Position numbers and translations under genes: made by a program. The notes under the pieces are model-generated. The model made no database searches. It was not told the origin of the DNA and saw only the letters and a list, made by a program, of their open reading frames with translations. Below, in pieces: positions 32,774-41,393 of a stretch of 64,000 bases of DNA (within the stretch, counting starts at the first letter, position 1; each line of letters opens with the position of its first letter). The stretch is from Rhodopseudomonas sp. (lineage in GTDB: Bacteria > Pseudomonadota > Alphaproteobacteria > Rhizobiales > Xanthobacteraceae): assembly GCF_013377015.1 (NCBI RefSeq), contig NZ_JACABA010000004.1, forward strand, positions 200,336-264,335. The letters are read 5' to 3'.

Positions 32774-33658
32774 TCAGATCCCCAGCAGTTTGCGCGCGTT
32801 GTTTTTCAGCACCTTCGGCCGGATCTCGTCGCGGATCTCGAGCTTGGCGAAGTCCGCCATCCAGCGATCCGGGGTGATCACCGGCCAGTCCGAGCCGAAC
32901 AGCATCTTGTCCTGCAACATGGAGTTGATGTAGCGCACCAGGATCGGCGGGAAGTACTTCGGCGACCAGCCGGACAGGTCGATATAGACGTTCGGCTTGT
33001 GGGTCGCGACGCTCAGCGCCTCTTCCTGCCAGGGGAACGAGGGATGCGCGAGGATGATCTTTAGGTCGGGAAAATCCACCGCGACGTCGTCGATATGCAT
33101 CGGGTTGGAATATTTCAGCCGCATGCCGTTGCCGCCCGGCATGCCGGAGCCGACGCCGGTCTGCCCGGTGTGGAACAGCGCGATCGCGCCGCCTTCCTGG
33201 ATCGCCTCGTACAGCGGATAGGCCATCCGGTCGTTCGGATAGAATCCCTGCATGGTCGGATGGAACTTGAACCCCTTGATGCCGTAGTCGGCGATCAGCC
33301 GCCGCGCCTCGCGGACGCCGATCTTGCCCTTGTGCGGATCGATCGAGGCGAACGGAATCAGCACGTCGGCATTCTGCCGCGCAAGTTCGATCATCTCGTC
33401 GTTGTTGTAACGGCGAAAGCCGGTCTCGCGCTCGGCATCGACCGGGAAGATCACCGCGGCGATCTTCTTGGCGCGATAGTAAGCGGCGGTCTCCGGCACG
33501 GTCGGCGGATGCTTGTTCGGCGACTTGAAGTACTCGGCCATCTTGGCCTGGAAATCGTCATAGCCGTCGTCGCCATGGCAGCCGCACGGCTCCTCCGCAT
33601 GGGTGTGGATGTCGATCGCTACCAGGTCGTCGGGATTGAGCAGCGCGAGTTGGGTCAT
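32774..33658 (-). CDS. Amidohydrolase-2 family metal-dependent hydrolase
   Basis: A 294-residue TIM-barrel amidohydrolase of the ACMSD/amidohydrolase-2 group. The metal ligands HxH (IDIHTHAEEPCGCHG) open the sequence; later conserved positions are KGFKFHPTMQGFYPND, FHTGQTG, ILAHPSFPWQ and the catalytic aspartate in FGSDWPV. These enzymes catalyse decarboxylation or hydrolysis of small aromatic or carboxylic compounds. The start is the ATG at 33658 with upstream GTCAGGATG; a much longer in-frame reading to 34027 is non-coding. It is convergent with the ATP-grasp gene (4-bp gap), so no operon can be deduced. Confidence 0.92.
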   Translation of the reverse strand: MTQLALLNPDDLVAIDIHTHAEEPCGCHGDDGYDDFQAKMAEYFKSPNKHPPTVPETAAYYRAKKIAAVIFPVDAERETGFRRYNNDEMIELARQNADVLIPFASIDPHKGKIGVREARRLIADYGIKGFKFHPTMQGFYPNDRMAYPLYEAIQEGGAIALFHTGQTGVGSGMPGGNGMRLKYSNPMHIDDVAVDFPDLKIILAHPSFPWQEEALSVATHKPNVYIDLSGWSPKYFPPILVRYINSMLQDKMLFGSDWPVITPDRWMADFAKLEIRDEIRPKVLKNNARKLLGI

Positions 33659-33985
33659 GGGGGCATCCTGACGGGTGGGGAGGGGCGAAAACCCCTGCCA
33701 TGGAACTGACCCGGGTTTGCCGCAAGCTTGCCGCAGCGGATTACCAAGAAATTCGGGGCCGCGCCAACCGCCTTGCGCCCGGTTCCGGCCGGATCGCCGT
33801 CGCTGAAACCGGGGAGCGCGGTCCACCGGCAAAGCGCGGCCGGGCAGGCGGATCGATTGACATTCCACCGGCCGATGGCCTATGAACTGCGGGTCTTGGC
33901 GTGGCTCGGCCGCGCCGGGGACAAGCATTATTTTCCAACTTTCGGCCAGTCCCACACGGCCTTTCAAGAGCATCAGGATAGTCCC
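33659..33985. other. Spacer between the amidohydrolase and rpmJ
   Basis: This 327-bp region carries the divergent promoters of the amidohydrolase and rpmJ. Short frames on both strands are open because of GC skew but lack start signals. No clear dyad or promoter consensus was found. Confidence 0.45.
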
Positions 33986-34111
33986 ATGAAGGTCCGTAAC
34001 TCGCTGAAATCGCTGCGCTCCCGCCACCGCGACAACCGCCTCGTGCGGCGCAAGGGCCGGGTCTATGTGATCAACAAGGTGCAGCGCCGCTTCAAGGCCC
34101 GCCAGGGTTGA
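33986..34111 (+). CDS. rpmJ: Ribosomal protein L36 (bL36), zinc-independent form
   Basis: A 41-residue ribosomal protein of the 50S subunit: [20 protein letters not shown] then [21 protein letters not shown]. It has no cysteine, whereas the zinc-ribbon form of L36 has three Cys and one His, so this is the C-minus paralogue usual in alphaproteobacteria. The ATG at 33986 sits 95 bp upstream of the TPR protein gene start-region (34206). Identification is certain from the sequence. Confidence 0.96.
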   Translation: MKVRNSLKSLRSRHRDNRLVRRKGRVYVINKVQRRFKARQG

Positions 34112-34205
34112 TTCCGGCTTTCGAGCCCGCCTGACCAGTCCGCATCACGGCCCTTTGACGCAACCGCTGCTTTGCAGCGCGATCAGGCGCGTCTACACTT
34201 CATCG

Positions 34206-34859
34206 ATGGCCTCTGGATTCTCCGCGTTCCGCTATTCCACGCTGGCAGCGTTGTTCGCCGTCGCCGGTGCGCTGACGCCGCTTCCGGTGCAGGCCCAGAT
34301 TCCGGAAAAGATTCAACAGAAACAACAGCTAAAGCCGCCGGAGCCGCCGCCCAGATTGCCCCGGGTTAGTACCGATCGCGGCAAGGGACTGGATTTTCTG
34401 TTCGGTGCACTGAAAGCTGCGCCGGACGAAGCCAGCGCCAAACATGTCGAGGCGAAGATCTGGGCGCTGTGGACCCAGACCAGCAGCGATACCACCGCGC
34501 TGTTGATGTCGCGGGCGAAAACCGCGATCGCCGCCAAGCAGATGGATGTCGCGCTGAAATTGCTCGACGCCGTGGTCAAGCTGCGACCCGACTATGTCGA
34601 AGCCTGGAACCGCCGCGCGACGGTGTATTATTTGCAGAATGACTACAACCGCTCGCTCGGGGATATAGAGCAGGTGCTGCTTCGCGAGCCGCGCCATTTC
34701 GGCGCGCTGGCCGGGCTCGGCATGATCATGCAGGACCTCGGCGACGACAAACGCGCGCTCGATGCGTTCCGCCGGGCGCTGGCGATCAATCCACACCTGG
34801 AAAAGGTGCCGGAACTGGTCAAGACCCTGACCGAGAAGGTCGAAGGCCGCGATATCTGA
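34206..34859 (+). CDS. Exported tetratricopeptide-repeat protein
   Basis: A 217-residue protein with a signal peptide (MASGFSAFRYSTLAALFAVAGALTPLPVQAQ is about 31 residues, cleavage after QA). It is followed by a Pro/Gln-rich linker and at least three TPR-like repeats (MDVALKLLDAVVKLRPDYVEAWNRRA; NRSLGDIEQVLLREPRHFGALAGLG; KRALDAFRRALAINPHLEKV). It is a likely periplasmic protein-protein interaction adaptor. The ATG at 34206 gives the signal peptide; an upstream ACG-type extension from 34155 is unlikely. It lies in one direction with the next hydrolase gene (43-bp gap), a probable operon. Confidence 0.9.
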   Translation: MASGFSAFRYSTLAALFAVAGALTPLPVQAQIPEKIQQKQQLKPPEPPPRLPRVSTDRGKGLDFLFGALKAAPDEASAKHVEAKIWALWTQTSSDTTALLMSRAKTAIAAKQMDVALKLLDAVVKLRPDYVEAWNRRATVYYLQNDYNRSLGDIEQVLLREPRHFGALAGLGMIMQDLGDDKRALDAFRRALAINPHLEKVPELVKTLTEKVEGRDI

Positions 34860-34902
34860 TCGGGCACCCGAAACCTTCGCCACGGCGGAGCGTAACTTCT
34901 CG

Positions 34903-35892
34903 GTGCACAAATTCTACCGGACATTCTTGATGATGCTTGTAGGTGCCGCGGCTGCGCTGGCCGCTCTGGCGCTGGTCACGCAGGTCGGCATCGTCGCGCT
35001 GCGGTGGCAGTATCCGCCGCAAGGCAAACTCGTCGATGTCGCCGGCGGAACGATGCATGTCGTCGAACTCGGGCCGCGTGATGCGGCCGGACCGCCGATC
35101 GTGATGGTCCACGGCGCCAGTTCTAATCTCGGCGCGATGCGGCTGCCGCTCGGCGAGATGCTGGCGCGGACCCATCGCGTGATCCTGATCGATCGACCCG
35201 GGCACGGCTGGAGCACGCGTGACGATCTGGAACCCTCATCGCCCGCGACGCAGGCGAAGATGATCGATCAGGCGCTCGACAGCCTCGGCGTCCGCGGCGC
35301 CATCCTGGTGGTGCATTCGCTGGCCGGGGCGCTCGGTGCACTGATGGCGCTGGACTATCCGGCGCGGGTCGCGGGGCTGGTGATGCTGGCGCCGGTCACG
35401 CATCCCTGGCCCGGCGGCGTCGGCACCTACAACAAGATCGTGACGATGCCAGCGATCGGGCCGCTGTTGGCCGCCACGATCACGCTGCCGCTCGGATGGC
35501 TGCTGACCGGACCGAGCGTGCGCGCGGTTTTTCAGCCGCAGATCATGCCGGAAGGCTATGTCGAGACCACCGCCACGCCGCTATTGCTGCGGCCGCGGGA
35601 ATTCCTCGCCAACGCCTGGGATCTGGTGACGCTGAAACCCGCGGTGCGGGAACAGTCGTCGCGTTACGCCGATATCAAGGTGCCAACGGTGGTGATCCAT
35701 GGTGACGCCGACACGACGGTGTCGCTCAGGATCCATTCACGGCCATTTGCGGCGACGGTTCCCAATGCCAAACTGATCGTGCTGCAAAATGTCGGGCACA
35801 TGGTGCAGAATGCGGCGCCCGATCTGGTACAGCGCGAGATCGAGGCGATGATCGCGCCGTCTGACACAAAACCGATATCGGCGATGCGCTAA
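34903..35892 (+). CDS. Membrane-anchored alpha/beta hydrolase
   Basis: A 329-residue alpha/beta-hydrolase with an N-terminal membrane anchor (about residues 8-34, FLMMLVGAAAALAALALVTQVGIVALRW). Oxyanion region MVHGASSN; nucleophile elbow VVHSLAGALG (H replaces the first glycine of GxSxG); catalytic acid D in GDADTTVS; catalytic histidine in VGHMVQ. The GTG at 34903 is used because the hydrophobic anchor begins immediately after it. It follows the TPR gene and is 37 bp before osmC. Substrate is not predictable. Confidence 0.9.
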   Translation: MHKFYRTFLMMLVGAAAALAALALVTQVGIVALRWQYPPQGKLVDVAGGTMHVVELGPRDAAGPPIVMVHGASSNLGAMRLPLGEMLARTHRVILIDRPGHGWSTRDDLEPSSPATQAKMIDQALDSLGVRGAILVVHSLAGALGALMALDYPARVAGLVMLAPVTHPWPGGVGTYNKIVTMPAIGPLLAATITLPLGWLLTGPSVRAVFQPQIMPEGYVETTATPLLLRPREFLANAWDLVTLKPAVREQSSRYADIKVPTVVIHGDADTTVSLRIHSRPFAATVPNAKLIVLQNVGHMVQNAAPDLVQREIEAMIAPSDTKPISAMR

Positions 35893-35929
35893 CTTACAAA
35901 TTTCATCCAACCAATCTATGGAGTATCGC

Positions 35930-36358
35930 ATGACTACGACATCCGGATCGGCCAAGTGGCAGGGTGGTATCAAGGACGGCAAGGGCGCCATTTCGACCAA
36001 GAGCGGCGCGCTCAGTGATTATCCCTATGGCTTCGCCAGCCGCTTCGAGGGCAAGCCCGGCTCCAATCCGGAGGAACTGATCGGCGCCGCGCATGCCGCC
36101 TGCTTCACGATGGCGTTGTCGTTGATCCTCGGCGAGGCCAAGCTCACCGCCGACCACATGGAGACCAAGGCCGACGTAACGCTGGAGAAAGTGGGTGACG
36201 GCTTTGCGATCACCTCGGTGCATCTGACGCTGACCGCGAAGATCCCCGGCGCCGACAAGGCGAAATTCGAGGAATTGGCGGGCATGGCCAAGGCCGGCTG
36301 CCCGGTGTCGAAACTGCTGAATACCAAGATCACGCTGGACGCGACGCTAACGAGCTGA
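35930..36358 (+). CDS. OsmC family peroxiredoxin
   Basis: A 142-residue OsmC/Ohr-type thiol peroxidase. The two redox cysteines are in HAACFTMALS and AGCPVSKLLN; the N-terminal SAKWQGGIKDGKGAISTKSG matches OsmC. It reduces organic hydroperoxides using thioredoxin-fold or lipoyl partners. The ATG at 35930 has GGAG at 35919-35922. It ends 11 bp before the convergent pyruvate kinase gene. Confidence 0.93.
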   Translation: MTTTSGSAKWQGGIKDGKGAISTKSGALSDYPYGFASRFEGKPGSNPEELIGAAHAACFTMALSLILGEAKLTADHMETKADVTLEKVGDGFAITSVHLTLTAKIPGADKAKFEELAGMAKAGCPVSKLLNTKITLDATLTS

Positions 36359-36369
36359 GACGTCGCGCC

Positions 36370-37806
36370 TCACATATCCGCGTCGCCGTTCTTCCCGACA
36401 TAGGCGATGCGCACCATGTTGGTAGTGCCCGGGGTGCCGAGCGGAACGCCGGCGACAACGATGATGCGCTGGCCGGCGCGTGCGAAACCGTCGCGAAACG
36501 CGATGCGGCCGGCGCGTTCGATCATGTCGTCCTGATCCTGGGCGTCCTCGGCGACGACGCAGTGAACGCCCCAGACCACCGACAGCTTGCGGCCGGTGGC
36601 GAGGCTCGGCGTGATCGCAACCACCGGCGGCTTCGGCCGTTCGCGCGCCACCCGCAGCGCGGTCGATCCCGAACTGGTCCAGCAGATTACCGCCGACAGG
36701 TCGAGGGTTTCGGCGATCTGCCGCGCCGCGCTGGCGATGGCGTCGCCGGCGGTCGCTTCGGGATCGGGCCGCTGCGCCATCAGCACGGTCCGGTAGGTCG
36801 GATCGCGTTCCACCTCTTCGCCGATCCTGTTCATGGTCGAGACCGCCTCGACCGGAAACTTTCCGGCCGCCGATTCCGCCGACAGCATGATCGCGTCGGC
36901 GCCCTCATAGACCGCCGTTGCGACGTCCGACACTTCGGCGCGGGTCGGCACCGGGCTGGTGATCATCGATTCCAGCATCTGCGTCGCCACCACCACCGGC
37001 TTGCCGGCGCGGCGCGCCATGCGCGTCATCTGCTTCTGCAGGCTCGGCACCCGCTCCAGCGGCAGTTCGACGCCGAGATCGCCGCGCGCCACCATCAACG
37101 CGTCGGCCGCTTCCAGGATTTCCGGCAGCCGGTCGATCGCCTGCGGCTTCTCGATCTTCGCCATCACCGCGGCGCGGCCGCGGATCATGCGTTTGGCTTC
37201 GTGGACGTCCTCGGCGCGCTGCACGAATGACAGCGCCACCCAGTCGATCCCGGTCTCCAGCGCGGCTTCGAGGTCGGCGCGATCCTTCGGCGTCATCGCC
37301 GACACCGGCAGGTCGGTGTCCGGCAGGCTGACGCCCTTGCGGTCCGACATCTTGCCGCCGATCACCACGCGGGTGACCGCGAAGTCCGTCGAGGTCTCTT
37401 CGCAGATCAGCCGCACCTTGCCGTCGTCGAGCAGCAGCGCATCGCCGACCTTCAGCGCCGCAAGAATTTCCGGATGCGGCAGCTGGACACGGCTGGCGTC
37501 GCCCGGCTCCTTGTTGCAGTCGAGAATGAAACTGGCGCCGTTGTTGAGCTGGATCGAGCCGCCGGCGAACGAGCCGACGCGCAGCTTCGGTCCTTGCAGA
37601 TCGACCAGAATGCCGATCGGGCGGCCGTAGCTGCTCTCGACATTGCGGATGGTCTTCACCAGCTCGCGCATCTTGTCGTGTGAGGTGTGACTCATATTGA
37701 TCCGGAACACGTCGGCGCCGGCCTCGAACAGCTTGCGGATCATCGCGCTGTCGGATGAGGCGGGGCCAAGCGTGGCGAGAATCTTGATTCGTCGCAGCCG
37801 CCTCAT
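36370..37806 (-). CDS. pyk: Pyruvate kinase
   Basis: A 478-residue glycolytic enzyme converting PEP and ADP to pyruvate and ATP. Motifs: KILATLGPASSDSAMIRKLFEAGADVFRINMSH at the N-terminus, the active-site signature MAKIEKPQAID, MVARGDLGVELP, and VVVATQMLESM. The C-terminal domain (SAVICWTSSGSTALRVARERPKPPVVAITPS) is complete. Its ATG overlaps the stop of the upstream DUF1036 gene by 4 bp (ATGA), so the two are translated together. It is convergent with osmC. Confidence 0.97.
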   Translation of the reverse strand: MRRLRRIKILATLGPASSDSAMIRKLFEAGADVFRINMSHTSHDKMRELVKTIRNVESSYGRPIGILVDLQGPKLRVGSFAGGSIQLNNGASFILDCNKEPGDASRVQLPHPEILAALKVGDALLLDDGKVRLICEETSTDFAVTRVVIGGKMSDRKGVSLPDTDLPVSAMTPKDRADLEAALETGIDWVALSFVQRAEDVHEAKRMIRGRAAVMAKIEKPQAIDRLPEILEAADALMVARGDLGVELPLERVPSLQKQMTRMARRAGKPVVVATQMLESMITSPVPTRAEVSDVATAVYEGADAIMLSAESAAGKFPVEAVSTMNRIGEEVERDPTYRTVLMAQRPDPEATAGDAIASAARQIAETLDLSAVICWTSSGSTALRVARERPKPPVVAITPSLATGRKLSVVWGVHCVVAEDAQDQDDMIERAGRIAFRDGFARAGQRIIVVAGVPLGTPGTTNMVRIAYVGKNGDADM

Positions 37807-38390
37807 GGCTTGGTTCCGGGCGCATCCGGCGTCAGCCCGGGCGTGGCCGGTGCGGTACGCCCAGGCGTTCCGGACAAGCCGGGAACTGCGACCCCCGGTG
37901 CCCCGGGAATGCCCGGCAGGCGCTGGGTGTTACGTTCGTCGCTTTCGGTCAATTGCACGGTCCAGGCTCGCTGTTCGCCGGTATCGACCTCGAAAAAGCC
38001 GGTGCGGTCAAATCCCCGCGCCAGGCAATCCTCGGTGCCCTTGATGGTGAATTCCTTGTCGCGCGAGCACATGAAAGCCTGTCCTGACCATTCGCCGCCG
38101 CGGTCGTAATCGAGAGCGTAGATATAATAGAACCGTGCGACCAGCGTGCCGCGCAGCAAGGTCTCGCAGGCGCGCGACGAGACATTCCACCAGCCCTCTG
38201 TGGTCCAGCCGTCGACGTCCTTGTAGCCCAGCGCAATGCCAACCCGGCTGGAGGTGTTGTTGCAGAGCCGGAAATCTGCCGCCGCCGGCGCGCTCCAGAG
38301 CCAGAACGCGGCAAACGCCAGCACCGCCATCGGACCGGCGGGACGGCGACGCAACAATGACATGCGGTCAGGAGAATCGTCTGTGATCAT
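37803..38390 (-). CDS. DUF1036 exported protein coupled to pyruvate kinase
   Basis: A 195-residue exported protein with a hydrophobic signal segment (MAVLAFAAFWLWSAPAAA, about 21-38) and a DUF1036 domain: DFRLCNNTSSRVGIALGYKDVDGWTTEGWWNV, SRACETLLRGTLVARFYYIYALDYD, EFTIKGTEDC. The C-terminal 45 residues are Gly/Pro/Ala rich with collagen-like spacing (LPGIPGAPGVAVPGLSGTPGR). DUF1036 next to pyk is conserved in alphaproteobacteria, but the link to glycolysis is unknown. ATG at 38390 is used; M10 is an alternative start. Confidence 0.9.
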   Translation of the reverse strand: MITDDSPDRMSLLRRRPAGPMAVLAFAAFWLWSAPAAADFRLCNNTSSRVGIALGYKDVDGWTTEGWWNVSSRACETLLRGTLVARFYYIYALDYDRGGEWSGQAFMCSRDKEFTIKGTEDCLARGFDRTGFFEVDTGEQRAWTVQLTESDERNTQRLPGIPGAPGVAVPGLSGTPGRTAPATPGLTPDAPGTKP

Positions 38391-38607
38391 TCAGCCAAGC
38401 TATATCAATTCGTTGAGGATTTCGCGTGACGCGGCAGGCATGTCAACGGCGGCTCCGCGATTTTCCGGTGCTGCGGAACGGGATGGTTTCCGAGGGGCTT
38501 CCGGCGGCATCATCGAAGGCTCCCTTTAGCGCCAGGATGTGGCAGAATCTGAGACAACTCCTATTTGGGGTCAATGCCCCGCGGCACGACGGATCAAGGT
38601 GATGGCG

Positions 38608-38904
38608 ATGGACGACAAGACCAGGACGGAACTCGAGGCGGCGGCGTTCCGCCGGCTGGTCGCGCATCTGCGCACCCGGACCGATGTCCAGAACATCGAT
38701 CTGATGAATCTCGCGGGATTTTGCCGCAACTGCCTGTCGAACTGGCTGAAGGACGAAGCCGACGCCAAGGGCGTGGCGCTGAGCCGGGATGAGAGCCGCG
38801 AGGCGATCTACGGCATGCCTTACGAGACCTGGAAGGCGGCGCATCAGAGCCCCGCCAGTCCGGAGCAACTCGACGCCCTGAAGAAGAGCCACAGCGGGCA
38901 CTGA
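38608..38904 (+). CDS. DUF1244 protein
   Basis: A 98-residue protein of the DUF1244 family, recognised by LRTRTDVQNIDLMNLAGFCRNCLSNWL with the CRNC pair, a likely metal-binding or structural motif. Probably a soluble helical bundle. Either the ATG at 38602 or that at 38608 can start it; AAGG at 38596-38599 is better spaced for 38608. Family members accompany gapR (DUF2312) in many alphaproteobacteria, as here (190-bp gap). Function is unknown. Confidence 0.92.
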   Translation: MDDKTRTELEAAAFRRLVAHLRTRTDVQNIDLMNLAGFCRNCLSNWLKDEADAKGVALSRDESREAIYGMPYETWKAAHQSPASPEQLDALKKSHSGH

Positions 38905-39094
38905 CACGTCGGAATTTCGGCATCTTTCACCAGGCTGAATCCGGCCGCCGATTTCTTTTGTGCGGTCGCTGTGGATGAGCGCGATGCTGCCTTGACGCAA
39001 GCGGCCGCACTGATGAGTGTCGATGTCAGATGCGGTGCGTGGCGAAACGTCCGGTCCGCGAATCCCCAAATGTCAGTTGATCCAGGAGTACAGG

Positions 39095-39367
39095 ATGGCC
39101 ACCTCCGCCGCCGCCGTGAACGACGAACCCGCGACCAAATTCGCCAAAGACCAGCTCAAGGCCATCATCGAGCGCATCGAGCGGCTCGAAGAGGAAAAGA
39201 AGACGATTTCCGATGATATCCGCGACGTCTACGCCGAAGCCAAGGGCAACGGTTATGACGTCAAGGCGCTGCGCACCATCGTCCGGATGCGCAAGCAGGA
39301 CGCCAACGAGCGCGCCGAGCAGGAAACCATTCTCGAGACCTACATGCAGGCGCTCGGAATGCTGTGA
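39095..39367 (+). CDS. gapR: GapR-family (DUF2312) DNA-binding protein
   Basis: A 90-residue nucleoid-associated protein. GapR of Caulobacter encircles overtwisted DNA ahead of replication and transcription complexes and stimulates topoisomerases. Family core: [54 protein letters not shown] (about residues 20-72), followed by [14 protein letters not shown]. The ATG at 39095 has AGGAG four to eight bases upstream; in-frame codons back to 39017 are not family-like. It is downstream of DUF1244 and pyk-DUF1036, the usual alphaproteobacterial neighbourhood. Confidence 0.95.
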   Translation: MATSAAAVNDEPATKFAKDQLKAIIERIERLEEEKKTISDDIRDVYAEAKGNGYDVKALRTIVRMRKQDANERAEQETILETYMQALGML

Positions 39368-39408
39368 GGCGGCCGGCTGGTTCGCTCGAACCGGCAGCGA
39401 CCAAGGGC

Positions 39409-39440
39409 GTCATGCGCGGGCTTGCCCCGCGCATTCACAT
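39409..39440. repeat. Half copy of the palindromic intergenic repeat
   Basis: GTCATGCGCGGGCTTGCCCCGCGCATTCAC carries the internally palindromic core GCGCGGGCTTGCCCCGCGC and resembles one arm of the elements at 11570-11722 and 17471-17561. It lies 42 bp after gapR and can serve as a terminator-like structure. Confidence 0.6.
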
Positions 39441-39475
39441 TGATCGACGTTGAAGATTGAAATGCCGCACAGCGC

Positions 39476-41164
39476 TCAGCGCAGCGCGGCGGTCCGCACG
39501 GCGAACGGGGTGGTCGACAGCGTGGTCACCGCGGAGCCGGTGAACGTGTCGCAGAACAGGCCGGGCTGTGGGTCATCCGAGAAGTTCATCGCCACCGCAG
39601 TCTGCGGCTTGACGAAATACGAGCTCATCACCGTCAAGTCGGCATCACCCATCACCGTCGAGTGCATCGATGTGCTGGCGCTGGGCGCCAAGATCATCGC
39701 GCGCATCCAGACATCGCTGTCGCGGGATCCTGCGGCGGCGAGCCGGGTCGAGGTCGCGACCACGCTGGGCTTGCCCTTGGCGACCACGGTCGTGATGGTC
39801 GTCACCGCCATTGGATTGCGCGCAACCGAGGCCGGCCGGATGCCGCGCGGAATCGGAGCGCTGGCGGTTACCACCGGGGCGCGATCGACGGCGGGCTGGG
39901 CTGGCTCCGGCGCATAGGCCATGGCCTGGAATGTCGCCGACACCGACGCGGTCGATTGCGGATCGGCCGCCGCCAGCGCCTGTCGGGCGCCGAGTGCTGC
40001 GATCTGCGCCGGGGAGGCCTGTTTCGGCGTGAGCGGCATGTCGTCCCAGAAGCCGCGGGCGTTAATGATGTCAGCCGGCGTTTGCAGTTTCGGTTCGGAG
40101 GTCGCCGTCTTCCGTTTCGCGGCCGGCGTCGCCTGCTCGTCGGCGGAGGCCAGCTGGAACGTTGCCGCGGTGGCGGGTTTGGCTCGCGGCATCGGCACCG
40201 GATCCGAGGATTTCGCCTCGGCGGTCTGGGCATCGGCCAGTTTCGGATCGGTCGATTTGGCGACCGCGCTGCGGAGCGATGAGATCAGGCCAGCGGGCGT
40301 CGCTCGTTCAGCAAATGGAGCCGCGCCCTCTTCATCGTCTTCAGCGGATCGGCCCTTGAACAGCGACGCGAGCAGGCTGGGCTTGCCGGGGGACGAGACA
40401 TCGCCGCCATCGCCACGCTTTTGGATATCGGCGAGCGCGAGTTGATAGCCGGCAAGCGGACGGCCGTCGGTGGGAAGGTGAACGGTCCGCCCGTCGGGGA
40501 ACACGCGGGCGAGTTGGTCGCGGGTCATCCGGGGCCAGTGACGGATGCTGCCAGTATCCAGATGGACAAACGGGGATCCCGAGGTCGGGTAGAAGCCGAC
40601 GCCGCCCCGCTGCAGGCGAAGCCCGGCGAAGCGGATCTTCTCGAGCGGGACACCCGGAACGAAGAAATCCATGGCGTGCCCCAGCATGTGCTGGCTGTGG
40701 CGCGCGACGCCCGAGGAACGGCGCCGAAGCATGGCGTTGGTGGCGGGGGCGCGGTAGGCGGAAATGATCTGGATCGGCTGCGTGGCGTCGACGTCGCGGG
40801 TGACTTCCCAGAGAATGTCGAACAGATGGGGGTCCATCTTGGTCTGGTCCTGGCTGCGCCAGTCCCGAAGGAAGTGATTGAGCTTGCTCAGGGACTCGTC
40901 GTCATAACGGCCATTGCGCTTGAAGGTGACGGTCAGGTCTTCGTCGGAATGGGTGTGGTGGAACGACAGGGTGCGGGTCTCGCCCAGCGCCGTCGCATCG
41001 TGGACCGAACCCGCGCCAGCCAGCAGCAGAAGCGACGTCAGTCCGGCGCCATATCCGGCGCGCGGCAACGACAGCGATCTGAAACGGCGCGCGAAACCAG
41101 CCAGCACGAATATGAGCCCACCCAGAGGACGTTTCAGTCGAGCAATCCGATCTCGCGACCCCAT
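39476..41164 (-). CDS. DUF882 (M15-like) peptidoglycan peptidase, exported
   Basis: A 562-residue envelope protein. After a signal/anchor region (residues ~1-60, two hydrophobic stretches) comes the DUF882/YcbK-like domain: LSFHHTHSDEDLTVTFKRNG, IISAYRAPATNAMLRRRSSGVARHSQHMLGHAMDFFVPG (about 145-190; H..D metal ligands in the SxHxxG..D pattern) and GGVGFYPTSGSPFVHLDTG. Related proteins are zinc peptidases cutting murein cross-links. The long C-terminal half (about residues 260-562) is Ala/Pro rich and low complexity. It is encoded downstream of the L,D-transpeptidase in the same orientation. Confidence 0.88.
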   Translation of the reverse strand: MGSRDRIARLKRPLGGLIFVLAGFARRFRSLSLPRAGYGAGLTSLLLLAGAGSVHDATALGETRTLSFHHTHSDEDLTVTFKRNGRYDDESLSKLNHFLRDWRSQDQTKMDPHLFDILWEVTRDVDATQPIQIISAYRAPATNAMLRRRSSGVARHSQHMLGHAMDFFVPGVPLEKIRFAGLRLQRGGVGFYPTSGSPFVHLDTGSIRHWPRMTRDQLARVFPDGRTVHLPTDGRPLAGYQLALADIQKRGDGGDVSSPGKPSLLASLFKGRSAEDDEEGAAPFAERATPAGLISSLRSAVAKSTDPKLADAQTAEAKSSDPVPMPRAKPATAATFQLASADEQATPAAKRKTATSEPKLQTPADIINARGFWDDMPLTPKQASPAQIAALGARQALAAADPQSTASVSATFQAMAYAPEPAQPAVDRAPVVTASAPIPRGIRPASVARNPMAVTTITTVVAKGKPSVVATSTRLAAAGSRDSDVWMRAMILAPSASTSMHSTVMGDADLTVMSSYFVKPQTAVAMNFSDDPQPGLFCDTFTGSAVTTLSTTPFAVRTAALR

Positions 41165-41310
41165 GTTGCGAGAAAGGATGAAGGCAATCTTAACGAGAGA
41201 GGGTTAATCGAAATTTACCACTCGCTCCCCAAGTCGATCCGTCAACCTTAACCCAGAGTGTGGCGAAAACTAGCCCGGTGCCAAAATCGCGATGGACAAT
41301 GGTTAATGCG

Positions 41311-41337
41311 AAAGGCCCCGACGTGACCGGGGCCTTT
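41311..41337 (-). terminator. Terminator hairpin between the L,D-transpeptidase and DUF882 genes
   Basis: AAAGGCCCC and GGGGCCTTT pair perfectly over 9 bp with a 9-nt loop, 57 bp beyond the leftward L,D-transpeptidase stop. The DUF882 gene starts downstream of it, so its transcription is probably independent. Confidence 0.75.
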
Positions 41338-41393
41338 GAATTTGCTTTTGAATTTCCGCCAAACGCAGCCGGCCCCACGGTTCTCCCTGGGGT

